Of a stretch of 16,010 bases of DNA, positions 6,226-14,267 are shown in pieces; position 1 is the stretch's first letter, and each line of letters opens with the position of its first letter. Below the pieces are notes generated by a model that was given only the letters and a program-made list of their open reading frames with translations, was not told where the DNA came from and searched no databases. The DNA is from Chitinophagaceae bacterium. Lineage in GTDB: Bacteria; Bacteroidota; Bacteroidia; Chitinophagales; Chitinophagaceae. The position numbers and the translations under genes are program-made. The stretch lies in contig JAICHT010000045.1 in NCBI GenBank assembly GCA_025924755.1, forward strand, positions 1 to 16,010, written 5' to 3'.

Positions 6226-8259
6226 ATGGCTTTTAAAATTCAGGCTCCCTATACTCCGGCTGGCGATCAGCCTGCAGCTATCCAACAGCTTACAGATGGT
6301 ATTGTATATGGAGAAAGACACCAGGTATTATTAGGCGTTACCGGCTCCGGTAAAACATTTACTATGGCCAATGTCATTCAAAATGTACAACGGCCCACGC
6401 TGGTATTGACGCATAATAAAACACTGGTAGCGCAATTATATGGCGAGTTCAAACAGTTCTTCCCAGATAATGCGGTTGAATATTTTGTGTCCTATTACGA
6501 TTATTACCAGCCGGAGGCGTATATGCCGGTTAGCGATACCTATATTGAAAAAGACCTCAACATCAATGAAGAATTGGACAAGCTGCGGCTGCGAGCCACT
6601 ACCAGCCTGCTTTCCGGCCGAAGGGATATTATTGTCGTAGCATCTGTTAGTTGCATATATGGTATGGGAAATCCTACCGATTATGAAAGCGGTATCATCC
6701 GCATTGCCAAACGCGAGAAGATATCAAGGCAGGGTTTTTTGCATTCCCTGGTCAATTCGTTATATACCCGCACCTCTATTGAGTTTAACCGCGGCACGTT
6801 TCGAGTGAAAGGTGATACAGTTGATATTAATTTACCGTATGTAGATTTTGGATACCGCATTACTTTTTTTGGTGATGAAATAGAGGAGATTGAAAGTATT
6901 GATATTCAAAATGGCAAACGAATTGGAAAGCTGGATAACGCAGCCATTTTTCCAGCCAACTTATATGTGGCGCCAAAAGATATTATGCAATCGGTGATGT
7001 ACGAGATACAGGATGAAATGCAGGCGCAGGTAGATTATTTTAAAAGCGTTAATAAATTCATCGAAGCGCAACGGTTGAAAGAACGGGTGGAATATGATTT
7101 GGAAATGATCCGGGAACTGGGATTTTGTAATGGTATCGAAAACTATTCCCGCTTTTTTGACCGGCGTAAACCCGGAACGCGGCCGTTCTGTTTGCTGGAT
7201 TATTTTCCAAAAGATTTTTTATGCATGATTGATGAAAGCCACCAAACGATTCCGCAGGTAAGTGGTATGTATGGTGGCGACAGAAGCCGCAAAATGACGT
7301 TGGTGGATTATGGCTTCCGGCTTCCATCAGCGCTCGATAACCGCCCTTTAAATTTCCACGAATTTGAAAACTTAATAAACCAGGTAGTATATGTAAGCGC
7401 CACTCCCGGCGATTATGAACTGGAGCAAACCGGCGGCAGCGTGGTAGAGCAGGTGGTGCGGCCTACTGGCTTATTGGAGCCTCCTATTGAAGTGCGTCCC
7501 AGTGTCAATCAGATAGACGATCTGCTGGATGAAATAGACAAGCGGGTAAAAAAAGGCGACCGCGTATTGGTAACTACTTTAACCAAACGCATGGCAGAGG
7601 AAATGGATAAATACCTGAAGCGAATTGATATCAAATCGAAATATATTCATAGCGAAGTAGATACGCTGGAGCGAATAGAAATATTGCGTGATCTGCGCCT
7701 GGGAAAAATAGATGTATTGGTAGGCGTCAATTTATTAAGAGAAGGTTTAGACCTGCCGGAAGTATCGCTGGTAGCCATATTGGATGCGGACAAAGAAGGT
7801 TTTTTACGCAATGAACGGTCGCTCACACAAACAGCCGGCCGTGCAGCCCGAAACGTAGAAGGACTGGTGATTTTTTATGCTGATAAAATTACCGATAGCA
7901 TGCAGCGTACTATAGATGAAACATCCCGCAGGCGCGAAAAGCAGGTAGCCTACAATATAGCCCATGGCATCACGCCCAGATCGGTTTCAAAAAGTAAGGA
8001 GCAGGTTATGGCCCAAACTTCAGTATTGGATATTAAAGGCTACGATCCGGATTCGCCATATGCGGTAGAAGAAACGGTGAGTATAGCGGCAGAAGATGAA
8101 GTAGTATATGCTACTATTCCGCAGATGGAAAAAGCAATCGGTAAAACTAAAAAAGAAATGGAAAAAGCCGCTCGGGATATGGATTTTATGGAAGCGGCCC
8201 GCCTGCGCGATGAAATGTTTGCTATGCAAAAAAAGCTCGATGAAATGAAAAAAGTATAG
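6226..8259 (+). CDS. uvrB: Excinuclease ABC subunit UvrB
   Basis: The 677-residue UvrB is the damage-verifying helicase-like subunit of nucleotide excision repair. It is loaded by UvrA, opens DNA at the lesion and recruits UvrC. Walker A GVTGSGKT is at 37-44, the beta-hairpin region with YYDYYQPEAYMP at about 90-101, the Walker B box IDESH at 335-339, SATPGDYEL at 391-399, VGVNLLREGLDLPEVSLVAILDADKEGFLR at about 499-528 (motif V region), and motif VI TQTAGRAARN at 534-543. A UVR domain that contacts UvrC spans about 631-666 (EKAARDMDFMEAARLRDEM). Length and order are typical. The gene lies close behind mgsA and 120 bases ahead of a small exported protein. It is complete, with an ATG start after an A/T-rich leader. 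Confidence 0.99.
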   Translation: MAFKIQAPYTPAGDQPAAIQQLTDGIVYGERHQVLLGVTGSGKTFTMANVIQNVQRPTLVLTHNKTLVAQLYGEFKQFFPDNAVEYFVSYYDYYQPEAYMPVSDTYIEKDLNINEELDKLRLRATTSLLSGRRDIIVVASVSCIYGMGNPTDYESGIIRIAKREKISRQGFLHSLVNSLYTRTSIEFNRGTFRVKGDTVDINLPYVDFGYRITFFGDEIEEIESIDIQNGKRIGKLDNAAIFPANLYVAPKDIMQSVMYEIQDEMQAQVDYFKSVNKFIEAQRLKERVEYDLEMIRELGFCNGIENYSRFFDRRKPGTRPFCLLDYFPKDFLCMIDESHQTIPQVSGMYGGDRSRKMTLVDYGFRLPSALDNRPLNFHEFENLINQVVYVSATPGDYELEQTGGSVVEQVVRPTGLLEPPIEVRPSVNQIDDLLDEIDKRVKKGDRVLVTTLTKRMAEEMDKYLKRIDIKSKYIHSEVDTLERIEILRDLRLGKIDVLVGVNLLREGLDLPEVSLVAILDADKEGFLRNERSLTQTAGRAARNVEGLVIFYADKITDSMQRTIDETSRRREKQVAYNIAHGITPRSVSKSKEQVMAQTSVLDIKGYDPDSPYAVEETVSIAAEDEVVYATIPQMEKAIGKTKKEMEKAARDMDFMEAARLRDEMFAMQKKLDEMKKV

Positions 8260-8379
8260 GGGTAATTCTGTAAAGCAATAATAGGATTTTGCTTATTTTT
8301 TAGGTTTTCTCTGTATTTGTATGCCCCATATTGAGTAGGTATAATATCTTAGTTCTGCAACCATCCAAAAATCCAAATT

Positions 8380-8634
8380 ATGAGAAATCGAACCTTCAAA
8401 GTATTGAATGTCCTGTCATTCTGTTTACTGTTTTTTGCATTGTATCTCAATTTTATTTACAAAGAAGATAACCAGGAAGCCAGCTTATCATCCATAAGCG
8501 CTGCTGCTTACGGCAGTATGTTGTGCAACCAGCCAGAAAACACTTCAGATAGTTGTGCCAATTTATCTGCAGAAAGAAACAACCTGGCATATTCCAAAAC
8601 AAAATGCGCACATATAGTTGTATTAACTAAATAA
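8380..8634 (+). CDS. Small exported or membrane-anchored protein with cysteines, unknown function
   Basis: I do not recognise this 84-residue product. It has a basic start (MRNRTFK), one hydrophobic helix at about residues 9-26 (a signal peptide or signal anchor), then a short polar domain with Cys49, Cys59 and Cys76; Cys15 lies within the helix. The stretch VLSFC is not a good lipobox because Phe precedes the Cys. The gene is isolated between uvrB and polA and is followed 23 bases later by a clean intrinsic terminator, which argues that it is a real transcribed gene. The layout (short hydrophobic leader, then a Cys-bearing tail) recalls small Bacteroidota leader-type proteins such as the NVEAL group, but I do not see that motif itself. 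Upstream, TATCTTAG at 8345-8352 is a weak -7-like match with TTTG at 8316-8319, spaced a little far. Confidence 0.7.
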   Translation: MRNRTFKVLNVLSFCLLFFALYLNFIYKEDNQEASLSSISAAAYGSMLCNQPENTSDSCANLSAERNNLAYSKTKCAHIVVLTK

Positions 8635-8657
8635 TAAGACACCCACCAATTCCCTGC

Positions 8658-8684
8658 AAGCCCGGCCAAGCCGGGTTTTGTATT
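8658..8684 (+). terminator. Intrinsic terminator after the small exported protein
   Basis: A perfect GC stem CCCGGC (8661-8666) / GCCGGG (8670-8675) with a CAA loop, extendable by A-T pairs, is followed by TTTTGTATTTT. It separates the small gene from polA. Confidence 0.88.
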
Positions 8685-8713
8685 TTATAAACAATTTCAG
8701 CCATTGTAATAAG

Positions 8714-8722
8714 TACCTTCGC
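8714..8722 (+). promoter_or_regulatory. Possible -7 promoter element of polA
   Basis: TACCTTCGC just before the polA ATG matches the Bacteroidota -7 pattern TAnnTTTG with one change. It would place transcription start within a few bases of the start codon, giving a near-leaderless mRNA. No good TTTG element is seen near -33, so this is tentative. Confidence 0.3.
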
Positions 8723-8726
8723 TTAT

Positions 8727-11540
8727 ATGGAAAAAAAGTTGTTTTTACTCGATGCCATGGCACTGATCTTCAGGGCTTATTATGCGCTCATCCGCAATCC
8801 ACGCATCACTTCCAAAGGAAAAAACACCAACGCCCAATTTGGTTTTACCAATACGATAATTGATTTGATCAATAATCAAAAGCCATCGCATATGGCCGTG
8901 TGTTTTGAATCGTCCACACCCACGGAGCGCCATAACGATTTTGCTGATTATAAAGCCAACCGTCAGGAAGCACCGGAAGACTTATCCCTGTCCATCCCTG
9001 ATATTCAAAGAATATTACAAGGCTTAAATATCCCGATCATATACAGCGATGGCTACGAAGCCGATGATGTAATTGGTGCATTGAGTAAGCAGGCAGAAAA
9101 GCTGGGATATGAAGTATATATGGTTACGCCGGATAAAGATTACGGACAACTGGTAAGTGAAAAAGTAAAGATATATAAGCCCGGCTACCAGGGTGGCGAT
9201 GTAGAAATAATGGGGCCTAAAGAAGTATGCGATAAATGGTGCATCCAGTCGGTAGACCAGGTAATAGACATATTAGGATTGATGGGCGATGCGGTAGATA
9301 ATATTCCCGGTATTGCCGGTATTGGGCAAAAAACGGCCTGCAAATTATTGACGGAATACGGAACGCTTGAAAATGTATTGCAGAACGCTGATAACATTAA
9401 AGGAGCATTAGGCGAAAAGATCAGAGCCGGAAGAGATAACGCTATTATGTCTAAAAAATTAGCCACCATTATTACCAGTGTTCCGGTTGAATTTCACGAA
9501 GAAAATTTTTTGATAAAGGAATGGAATAAAGAAGCGCTTAGAGAAATCTTTACTGAGTTGGAATTTAAAACTTTGGGCAAGCGCTTGCTGGGGGAGGATT
9601 TTAGTGATAATGGTACTAAAAAATCAGTAGAAGGTATCCAAACCGATTTGTTTGAAAGTGCATCGCAAACATCAGAAGCTACTGAAGCGGAAGAGGCGGA
9701 AACTTCAGTAGTGCATCCTACCAAAAACATTAATACCACACCGCATGAATATGAACTGGTAGAAAGTGAAGGCGAGATGAAAACATTGCTGGAAGCCATA
9801 GCAAAGAATAACGAAGTTTCTTTTGATACGGAAACCACCGGTATTGATGCCAACAATGCCGAACTGGTAGGCTTAAGCTTTAGTGTGCAGCCGGGCAGTG
9901 GCTGGTATGTGCCGGTGCCGCCGAACAGGGATGAAGCTAAAAAGATACTTGCCAACTTTCAACCCTTTTTTGATGATGCGTCAAGAACATGGATTGGGCA
10001 AAACATTAAATATGATATGCTGATGCTGAAATGGTACGGCATGGAGCTGAAAGGAAAATTGTTTGATACGCTTCTTGCCCATTACCTGATAGAGCCCGAC
10101 GGCAAGCACAATATGGATTGGCTGAGTGCCAAATATTTGGGTTATGAAACCATTCATATTGAAGAACTGATTGGCAAAAAGGGAAAGAACCAGGGAACTA
10201 TGCGTGATGTGCCTTTTGATAAAATAAAAGAATATGCGGTAGAAGATGCGGATGTAACCCTGCAGTTCAAAAATGTATTTACCCCGATGCTCAAAAAGTA
10301 CGACGTTCAAAAAGTATTTGATGAAATAGAAACGCCACTGGTGCCGGTGTTGGTGGATATGGAATATGAAGGGGTAAAGATTGATATGGATTTTTTAGCC
10401 GAATATTCCAGGGTATTGGAAATTGAATCACGGGTGCACGAAGAAGCCGTTTATCAGATTGCAGATGTCCGTTTTAATTTAGGATCGCCGAAGCAACTAG
10501 GGGAAGTATTATTTGAAAAATTAAAATTAGACCCCAAAGCAAAAAAAACAAAAACGGGCCAGTATGCCACCGGTGAAGATGTGTTAAGCAAACTGGCAAA
10601 AGAACACCCGGTAGTGGATAATATTTTGGCGTTTAGAGAGTACACGAAATTAAAGTCCACTTACGTGGATGCGTTGCCGTTATTGATCAATAAAAAAACA
10701 GGTCGCGTACATACTAATTATGCACAGGCAATAGCCGTAACTGGCCGTTTATCCAGCAATAATCCCAACCTGCAAAACATCCCTATCCGAACTGATCGGG
10801 GAAGAGAAATCCGCAAAGCTTTTGTACCCAGAGATGAAAGCCATACCTTGATCAGCGCCGATTATTCGCAAATAGAATTGCGCATTGTAGCTGCCATTAG
10901 CGGTGATGCAAATATGTGTGATGCATTTTTAAAGGCCAAAGATATTCATACCGCTACTGCTGCTAAAGTATATGGTGTGGAAGAGGAAGCTGTAACCAAA
11001 GAAATGCGGTATAAAGCCAAGAGTGTCAATTTTGGAATCATATATGGACAAGGTGCTTTTGGACTTGCCGAAAATTTACGCATCAGCCGGGCAGAAGCAA
11101 AAACCATTATTGAAAATTATAGAAACGAATTTGAAGGCATCACAAAGTATATGGATGATATGATCAACTTTGCCCGTGAGCATGGATATGTACAAACGGT
11201 GTTGGGCCGCAAACGCTGGCTGCGTGATATTAACTCCGGCAATTTTACAGTGCGTGGATATGCCGAACGCAATGCCATCAACTCTCCCATACAAGGCACC
11301 GCCGCTGATATGATAAAGTTGGCGATGGTAAAAATTCACAAAGCATTGATTGATAAAAAGCTGCAAACAAAAATGATATTGCAGGTGCATGATGAACTTG
11401 TATTTGATGCACCGACAGATGAAGTAGACGTAGTTAAAGAACTGATATTGGAGAATATGCAAACGGCTATGACTTTACCGAATAATATACCCATAGTAGC
11501 AGAAGTAGGCGTAGGTGCTAACTGGCTGGAAGCGCATTAG
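8727..11540 (+). CDS. polA: DNA polymerase I
   Basis: A full 937-residue Pol I that removes RNA primers and fills gaps in replication and excision repair. The 5'-3' nuclease spans about 1-290: GYEADDVIGA at 109-118, TPDKDYGQLV at 134-143, and helix-hairpin GLMGDAVDNIPGIAGIGQKT at 184-203. A Glu/Ser/Thr-rich linker follows (about 295-340). The 3'-5' exonuclease looks active, with Exo I SFDTETTG (Asp367, Glu369), Exo II GQNIKYD (Asp430) and Exo III YAVED (Tyr503, Asp507); many bacterial Pol I proteins have lost these. The polymerase domain has motif A ADYSQIELR (Asp712), motif B RYKAKSVNFGIIYG (Arg761, Lys765, Phe769, Tyr773) and motif C QVHDE (His888, Asp889). It stands behind a terminator and so has its own promoter. 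Confidence 0.99.
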   Translation: MEKKLFLLDAMALIFRAYYALIRNPRITSKGKNTNAQFGFTNTIIDLINNQKPSHMAVCFESSTPTERHNDFADYKANRQEAPEDLSLSIPDIQRILQGLNIPIIYSDGYEADDVIGALSKQAEKLGYEVYMVTPDKDYGQLVSEKVKIYKPGYQGGDVEIMGPKEVCDKWCIQSVDQVIDILGLMGDAVDNIPGIAGIGQKTACKLLTEYGTLENVLQNADNIKGALGEKIRAGRDNAIMSKKLATIITSVPVEFHEENFLIKEWNKEALREIFTELEFKTLGKRLLGEDFSDNGTKKSVEGIQTDLFESASQTSEATEAEEAETSVVHPTKNINTTPHEYELVESEGEMKTLLEAIAKNNEVSFDTETTGIDANNAELVGLSFSVQPGSGWYVPVPPNRDEAKKILANFQPFFDDASRTWIGQNIKYDMLMLKWYGMELKGKLFDTLLAHYLIEPDGKHNMDWLSAKYLGYETIHIEELIGKKGKNQGTMRDVPFDKIKEYAVEDADVTLQFKNVFTPMLKKYDVQKVFDEIETPLVPVLVDMEYEGVKIDMDFLAEYSRVLEIESRVHEEAVYQIADVRFNLGSPKQLGEVLFEKLKLDPKAKKTKTGQYATGEDVLSKLAKEHPVVDNILAFREYTKLKSTYVDALPLLINKKTGRVHTNYAQAIAVTGRLSSNNPNLQNIPIRTDRGREIRKAFVPRDESHTLISADYSQIELRIVAAISGDANMCDAFLKAKDIHTATAAKVYGVEEEAVTKEMRYKAKSVNFGIIYGQGAFGLAENLRISRAEAKTIIENYRNEFEGITKYMDDMINFAREHGYVQTVLGRKRWLRDINSGNFTVRGYAERNAINSPIQGTAADMIKLAMVKIHKALIDKKLQTKMILQVHDELVFDAPTDEVDVVKELILENMQTAMTLPNNIPIVAEVGVGANWLEAH

Positions 11541-11584
11541 TTTTTACCGGCAATACCTGAAACACTTTAACAGTACCTCTTCAA

Positions 11585-11601
11585 AAAGTTTTAAAAACTT
11601 T
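11585..11601. repeat. AT-only palindrome upstream of the sterol desaturase-family gene
   Basis: AAAGTTTT (11585-11592) and AAAACTTT (11594-11601) form a perfect 8-bp inverted repeat around one central A, ending 17 bases before the next ATG. It overlaps a weak -7-like AAACTTTG, so it could be an operator. It may also be chance in AT-rich DNA. Confidence 0.3.
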
Positions 11602-11618
11602 GCTGAATACTATAACAG

Positions 11619-12371
11619 ATGAATTGGTTTTATCATTACACCTTTTATATTGAAAAGATCGGCACCCGGTATTTTGCGGTAGCCGGTATTTTCTTTTTGC
11701 TGTTTTATGTGCTGTTCCGGAAAAAAGTTACGTATAATAAGATACAAACAAAACTGCCGCATACTAAAGATTATGTTCGTGAAATAGGATATTCGCTGCT
11801 TACCATTTGCATCTTTGCGTTTGTGCCTCTTTGCATATTGCATATTCCGGCTATTGCAAAAACCACTACTTTTTATACCAACATTCATCAGTATGGATGG
11901 TTATATTTCTTTCTTGCTTTTCCATTGATGTTTCTTATTCACGACACCTACTTTTATTGGACGCACCGGCTGATGCACCACAAAAAATTATTTAAAACTT
12001 TTCATTTAGTACATCATAAATCTACCAATCCATCGCCCTGGGCTGCGTATGCGTTTCACCCGTTGGAAGCTGTCGTGGAAGCGGGGATTTTTGTAGTGTT
12101 CTTGTATACCATCCCCATACATCCGCTGCATCTGTTTATCTTTTTCTTTTTAATGATCGTGTATAATGTATACGGTCATTTAGGCTATGAATTGTATCCG
12201 AAAGGATTTCATAAAAATAGTTTTGGCAAATGGATCAATACCTCCGTTAGCCACAACCAGCATCATCAATATTTCATGGGTAATTATGGTTTGTATTTTA
12301 CTTTTTGGGATAGAATGATGGGCACTATGCGAAAAGATTACGACAAGCGTTTTGAAGAAATCACCCGATAG
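11619..12371 (+). CDS. Fatty acid hydroxylase / sterol desaturase family membrane protein
   Basis: The 250-residue integral membrane protein has the histidine clusters of the fatty acid hydroxylase superfamily, which bind a diiron centre: HDTYFYWTHRLMHH at residues 108-121, HLVHH at 129-133, His147, His187, and HNQHH at 212-216. Hydrophobic helices lie at about 18-33, 58-78, 92-107 and 155-183. Members hydroxylate or desaturate lipids, using O2 and electrons from a separate donor, in the cytoplasmic membrane. The substrate here is unknown; in this phylum sphingolipid, hydroxy-fatty-acid or carotenoid substrates are plausible, and sterols are unlikely. The ATG at 11619 follows A-rich DNA 78 bases after polA with no obvious terminator between, so readthrough from polA is possible. 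It converges with the membrane protein gene on the opposite strand, 24 bases away. Confidence 0.9.
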   Translation: MNWFYHYTFYIEKIGTRYFAVAGIFFLLFYVLFRKKVTYNKIQTKLPHTKDYVREIGYSLLTICIFAFVPLCILHIPAIAKTTTFYTNIHQYGWLYFFLAFPLMFLIHDTYFYWTHRLMHHKKLFKTFHLVHHKSTNPSPWAAYAFHPLEAVVEAGIFVVFLYTIPIHPLHLFIFFFLMIVYNVYGHLGYELYPKGFHKNSFGKWINTSVSHNQHHQYFMGNYGLYFTFWDRMMGTMRKDYDKRFEEITR

Positions 12372-12395
12372 ACTTTTCTACTTTCCATATTAAAC

Positions 12396-12992
12396 TTATT
12401 GCATCTGCTGCACTAAACTCTTCAGGTACTGAATGTGTTTTCCATACTTGTACTTGAAAGCAGCTTTACTAAAAAAGTAAAAGACAAGGAACAATGCTGC
12501 ATAGCATACTATACGAAGGCCAAAAGGTTGTGCGTGCCACTTTGCTAAACTGGGCTCCTGTTGATAATGCATCAATATTTCCAGCAACACTATAAAAGCC
12601 ACAAATACAATTCTTACTATTATTAAGCGCCATTTAGAAAAGTTTTCTAGCATGTGTACCTGCTTCTCCAGGTTTGATTTAATTTTGCCTTCCATATATT
12701 GCATATTACTTATCAGGCGATAACTAAAAAAGAAGTAGCTGCACATCATTATACAAATGACAACATAGCACCAAAACAACACATCGGAAAATATATCGTG
12801 ATGCTTGGAAAGCGTAAACATAAGCATTAGCATTACGAAAGGAAGAATGATAAGCTGCTTTCTAAACCGGTGTTTTAAAACCGCTAACGGTCCATAGCTT
12901 TTGTTTTGTATCAGTTCCATAATATTTATATTTAAAGGGTTTATTTTTTCGGTGGAGTCTTTCCACGGTTGCTTAAAGTCATCGAGTTCCAT
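12396..12992 (-). CDS. Four-helix membrane protein, probable partner of the adjacent sigma factor
   Basis: The 198-residue protein is not recognised by function. It has a soluble N-terminal part (MELDDFKQPWKDSTEKINPL) and four likely membrane helices at about 46-62, 70-91, 122-141 and 158-175, with a basic, probably cytoplasmic linker between helices 2 and 3 and a basic C-terminal tail. The start ATG comes one base after the sigma-factor stop (TGA, T, ATG), so the two are translationally coupled. Placement right after an ECF sigma gene is the usual place for an anti-sigma factor, and Bacteroidota often carry such N-terminal acidic, Trp-containing membrane proteins there. However, it has no zinc-binding HxxxCxxC motif, so an anti-sigma role is inference from context only. 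Confidence 0.8.
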   Translation of the reverse strand: MELDDFKQPWKDSTEKINPLNINIMELIQNKSYGPLAVLKHRFRKQLIILPFVMLMLMFTLSKHHDIFSDVLFWCYVVICIMMCSYFFFSYRLISNMQYMEGKIKSNLEKQVHMLENFSKWRLIIVRIVFVAFIVLLEILMHYQQEPSLAKWHAQPFGLRIVCYAALFLVFYFFSKAAFKYKYGKHIQYLKSLVQQMQ

Positions 12993-12993
12993 A

Positions 12994-13494
12994 TCAGTTA
13001 TTTTTAGTCAGTTGACGTAATTTTTCTTTGATGCGATTCATTTTCACCCGCAGGTTTCCTGAGTTAATTCCTAATATATCTTCCATCTCTTCGTAGGTTT
13101 TATCCTCCAGGTACAGCATTACAATGGCCTTTTCAATTTCGTTCAATTGCTCAATAGCCGTATACAGTTGCTGCAATTGTTCCTCTAAATGCTGGTTAGG
13201 ATTACTATCCATTATTTGTGTAGGGAGTGTGGCTGGCTCATACGACTCTATAAAGTTTTTTCTTTTGCGCAGGCCTGATATAGCGGTATTAATAGCCACT
13301 CTGTACAACCACGTGCTAAACTTAGATTGACCTTTAAATTTGGGATATGCATTCCATAACTGAATGATAATTTCCTGGAATATATCCTGCCGGTCGGCAT
13401 CGGTTTTTCCATAGATGCGGCATACTTTGTAAATAAGCAGTTCGTGCTCTTTCACCTGTTTCTCAAAATTTAGTTTCAGTACTTCGCGTTCCAA
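12994..13494 (-). CDS. RNA polymerase sigma factor, sigma-70 family, ECF type
   Basis: The 166-residue protein has only regions 2 and 4, as in ECF (group 4) sigma factors. Region 2 spans about 14-78 with DIFQEIIIQLWNAYPKFKG and FSTWLYRVAINTAI, the -10 recognition and melting segment. Region 4 spans about 108-160 with LNEIEKAIVMLYLEDKTYEEMEDILGI and the helix-turn-helix SGNLRVKMNRIKEKL. The only reasonable start is TTG at 13494-13492, because an in-frame TAA lies four codons upstream and no ATG or GTG occurs before region 2; weak initiation may keep its level low. It directs RNA polymerase to a small regulon that cannot be predicted here. It is co-transcribed with the membrane protein behind it and divergent from the CGWC protein. 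Confidence 0.94.
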   Translation of the reverse strand: MEREVLKLNFEKQVKEHELLIYKVCRIYGKTDADRQDIFQEIIIQLWNAYPKFKGQSKFSTWLYRVAINTAISGLRKRKNFIESYEPATLPTQIMDSNPNQHLEEQLQQLYTAIEQLNEIEKAIVMLYLEDKTYEEMEDILGINSGNLRVKMNRIKEKLRQLTKNN

Positions 13495-13604
13495 GTTTTG
13501 GCTTTAATTGAATAGTCGCAACTTATAGCATTTTGTTACAAAAAAAGCTTTTACAATCTAAGAAGGCATGTTAATTGAAGAATGTAGGTATACTAAAAAC
13601 AGAA

Positions 13605-14267
13605 ATGGAAACAAATACTATGCAACCTACTATATACTATTGCTACGATGCATACTGCGGCTGGTGCTATGGCTTTAGCAAAGTGATGGTACAAATAGCA
13701 ACGGAATATCAAAATACACTTGCCTTTGATGTGCTTTCCGGTGGAATGATATTGCCGGAAACACCTAAACATATTGCACCCATGGCCACTTATATACAAA
13801 CAGCCTATAAGCAGGTGGAAGAAACTACCGGTGTGCAATTTGGACCAGATTTTTTATGGCACATTTTCAACCCCGATAAAAGTGATTGGTATCCCGATTC
13901 TACAAAGCCGGCTATTGCATTATGCATCTTTAAAGAATATCATCCGGAGCAGGCGGTTTTTATGGCAAGCGATCTTCAATATGCGTTGAATTATGAAGGC
14001 AGGGATTTAACCGACGATGAAGCATACCGGCATCTGCTCGAAAAGTATCATATACCCGAAAAAGCTTTTTACGAAAAGCTGCATAGTGTAGCCTATCGCG
14101 AAAAAGCCTACTACGAATTTGCATTAGTAAAGCAACTGCAAGTAAAGGGTTTTCCGTGTGTGCTTATGCAGGTAACCGATTCAAAATTTTATTTATTGGC
14201 GCAGGGCTTTACCGATTTTGAAACGTTAAAACAGCGCATAGAAAACGTGCTAAAAGAAATAGCTTAA
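13605..14267 (+). CDS. DsbA-fold cytoplasmic thiol oxidoreductase-like protein (COG3531-like)
   Basis: A thioredoxin-fold protein of the DsbA family with an inserted helical domain. From ATG 13605 it has 220 residues; a TTG at 13575 would add ten residues and ATG 13620 would remove five. I chose 13605 because an A-rich leader precedes it and the first beta strand follows soon after. The active site is YCGWCYGF with Cys18 and Cys21, and the cis-proline loop is KGFPC (Pro184) with a further Cys at 185. The helical domain between them holds DWYPDSTKPAIALC and DLQYALNYEGRDLTDDEAY. It has no signal peptide, so it acts in the cytoplasm, possibly as a disulfide isomerase or glutathione-dependent enzyme; the partner is unknown. 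It is divergent from the sigma-factor gene. Its TAA overlaps the stop of the convergent barrel gene. Confidence 0.88.
   Translation: METNTMQPTIYYCYDAYCGWCYGFSKVMVQIATEYQNTLAFDVLSGGMILPETPKHIAPMATYIQTAYKQVEETTGVQFGPDFLWHIFNPDKSDWYPDSTKPAIALCIFKEYHPEQAVFMASDLQYALNYEGRDLTDDEAYRHLLEKYHIPEKAFYEKLHSVAYREKAYYEFALVKQLQVKGFPCVLMQVTDSKFYLLAQGFTDFETLKQRIENVLKEIA

Noticed and set aside
8340..8345. TATAAT hexamer with TTTGTA 18 bases upstream, resembling an E. coli-type promoter for the small exported protein
   Set aside because: The primary sigma factor of this phylum prefers TTTG/TAnnTTTG elements, and TATAAT is common by chance in AT-rich DNA, so I do not annotate it as a promoter.
9494..9955. 153-codon minus-strand ORF inside polA
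   Set aside because: It lies wholly opposite well-conserved polA codons, has a low-complexity Ser-rich composition typical of antisense frames, and has no gene context.
9981..10310. 109-codon minus-strand ORF opposite the exonuclease domain of polA
   Set aside because: Antisense to intact Exo II and Exo III motifs; no independent support.
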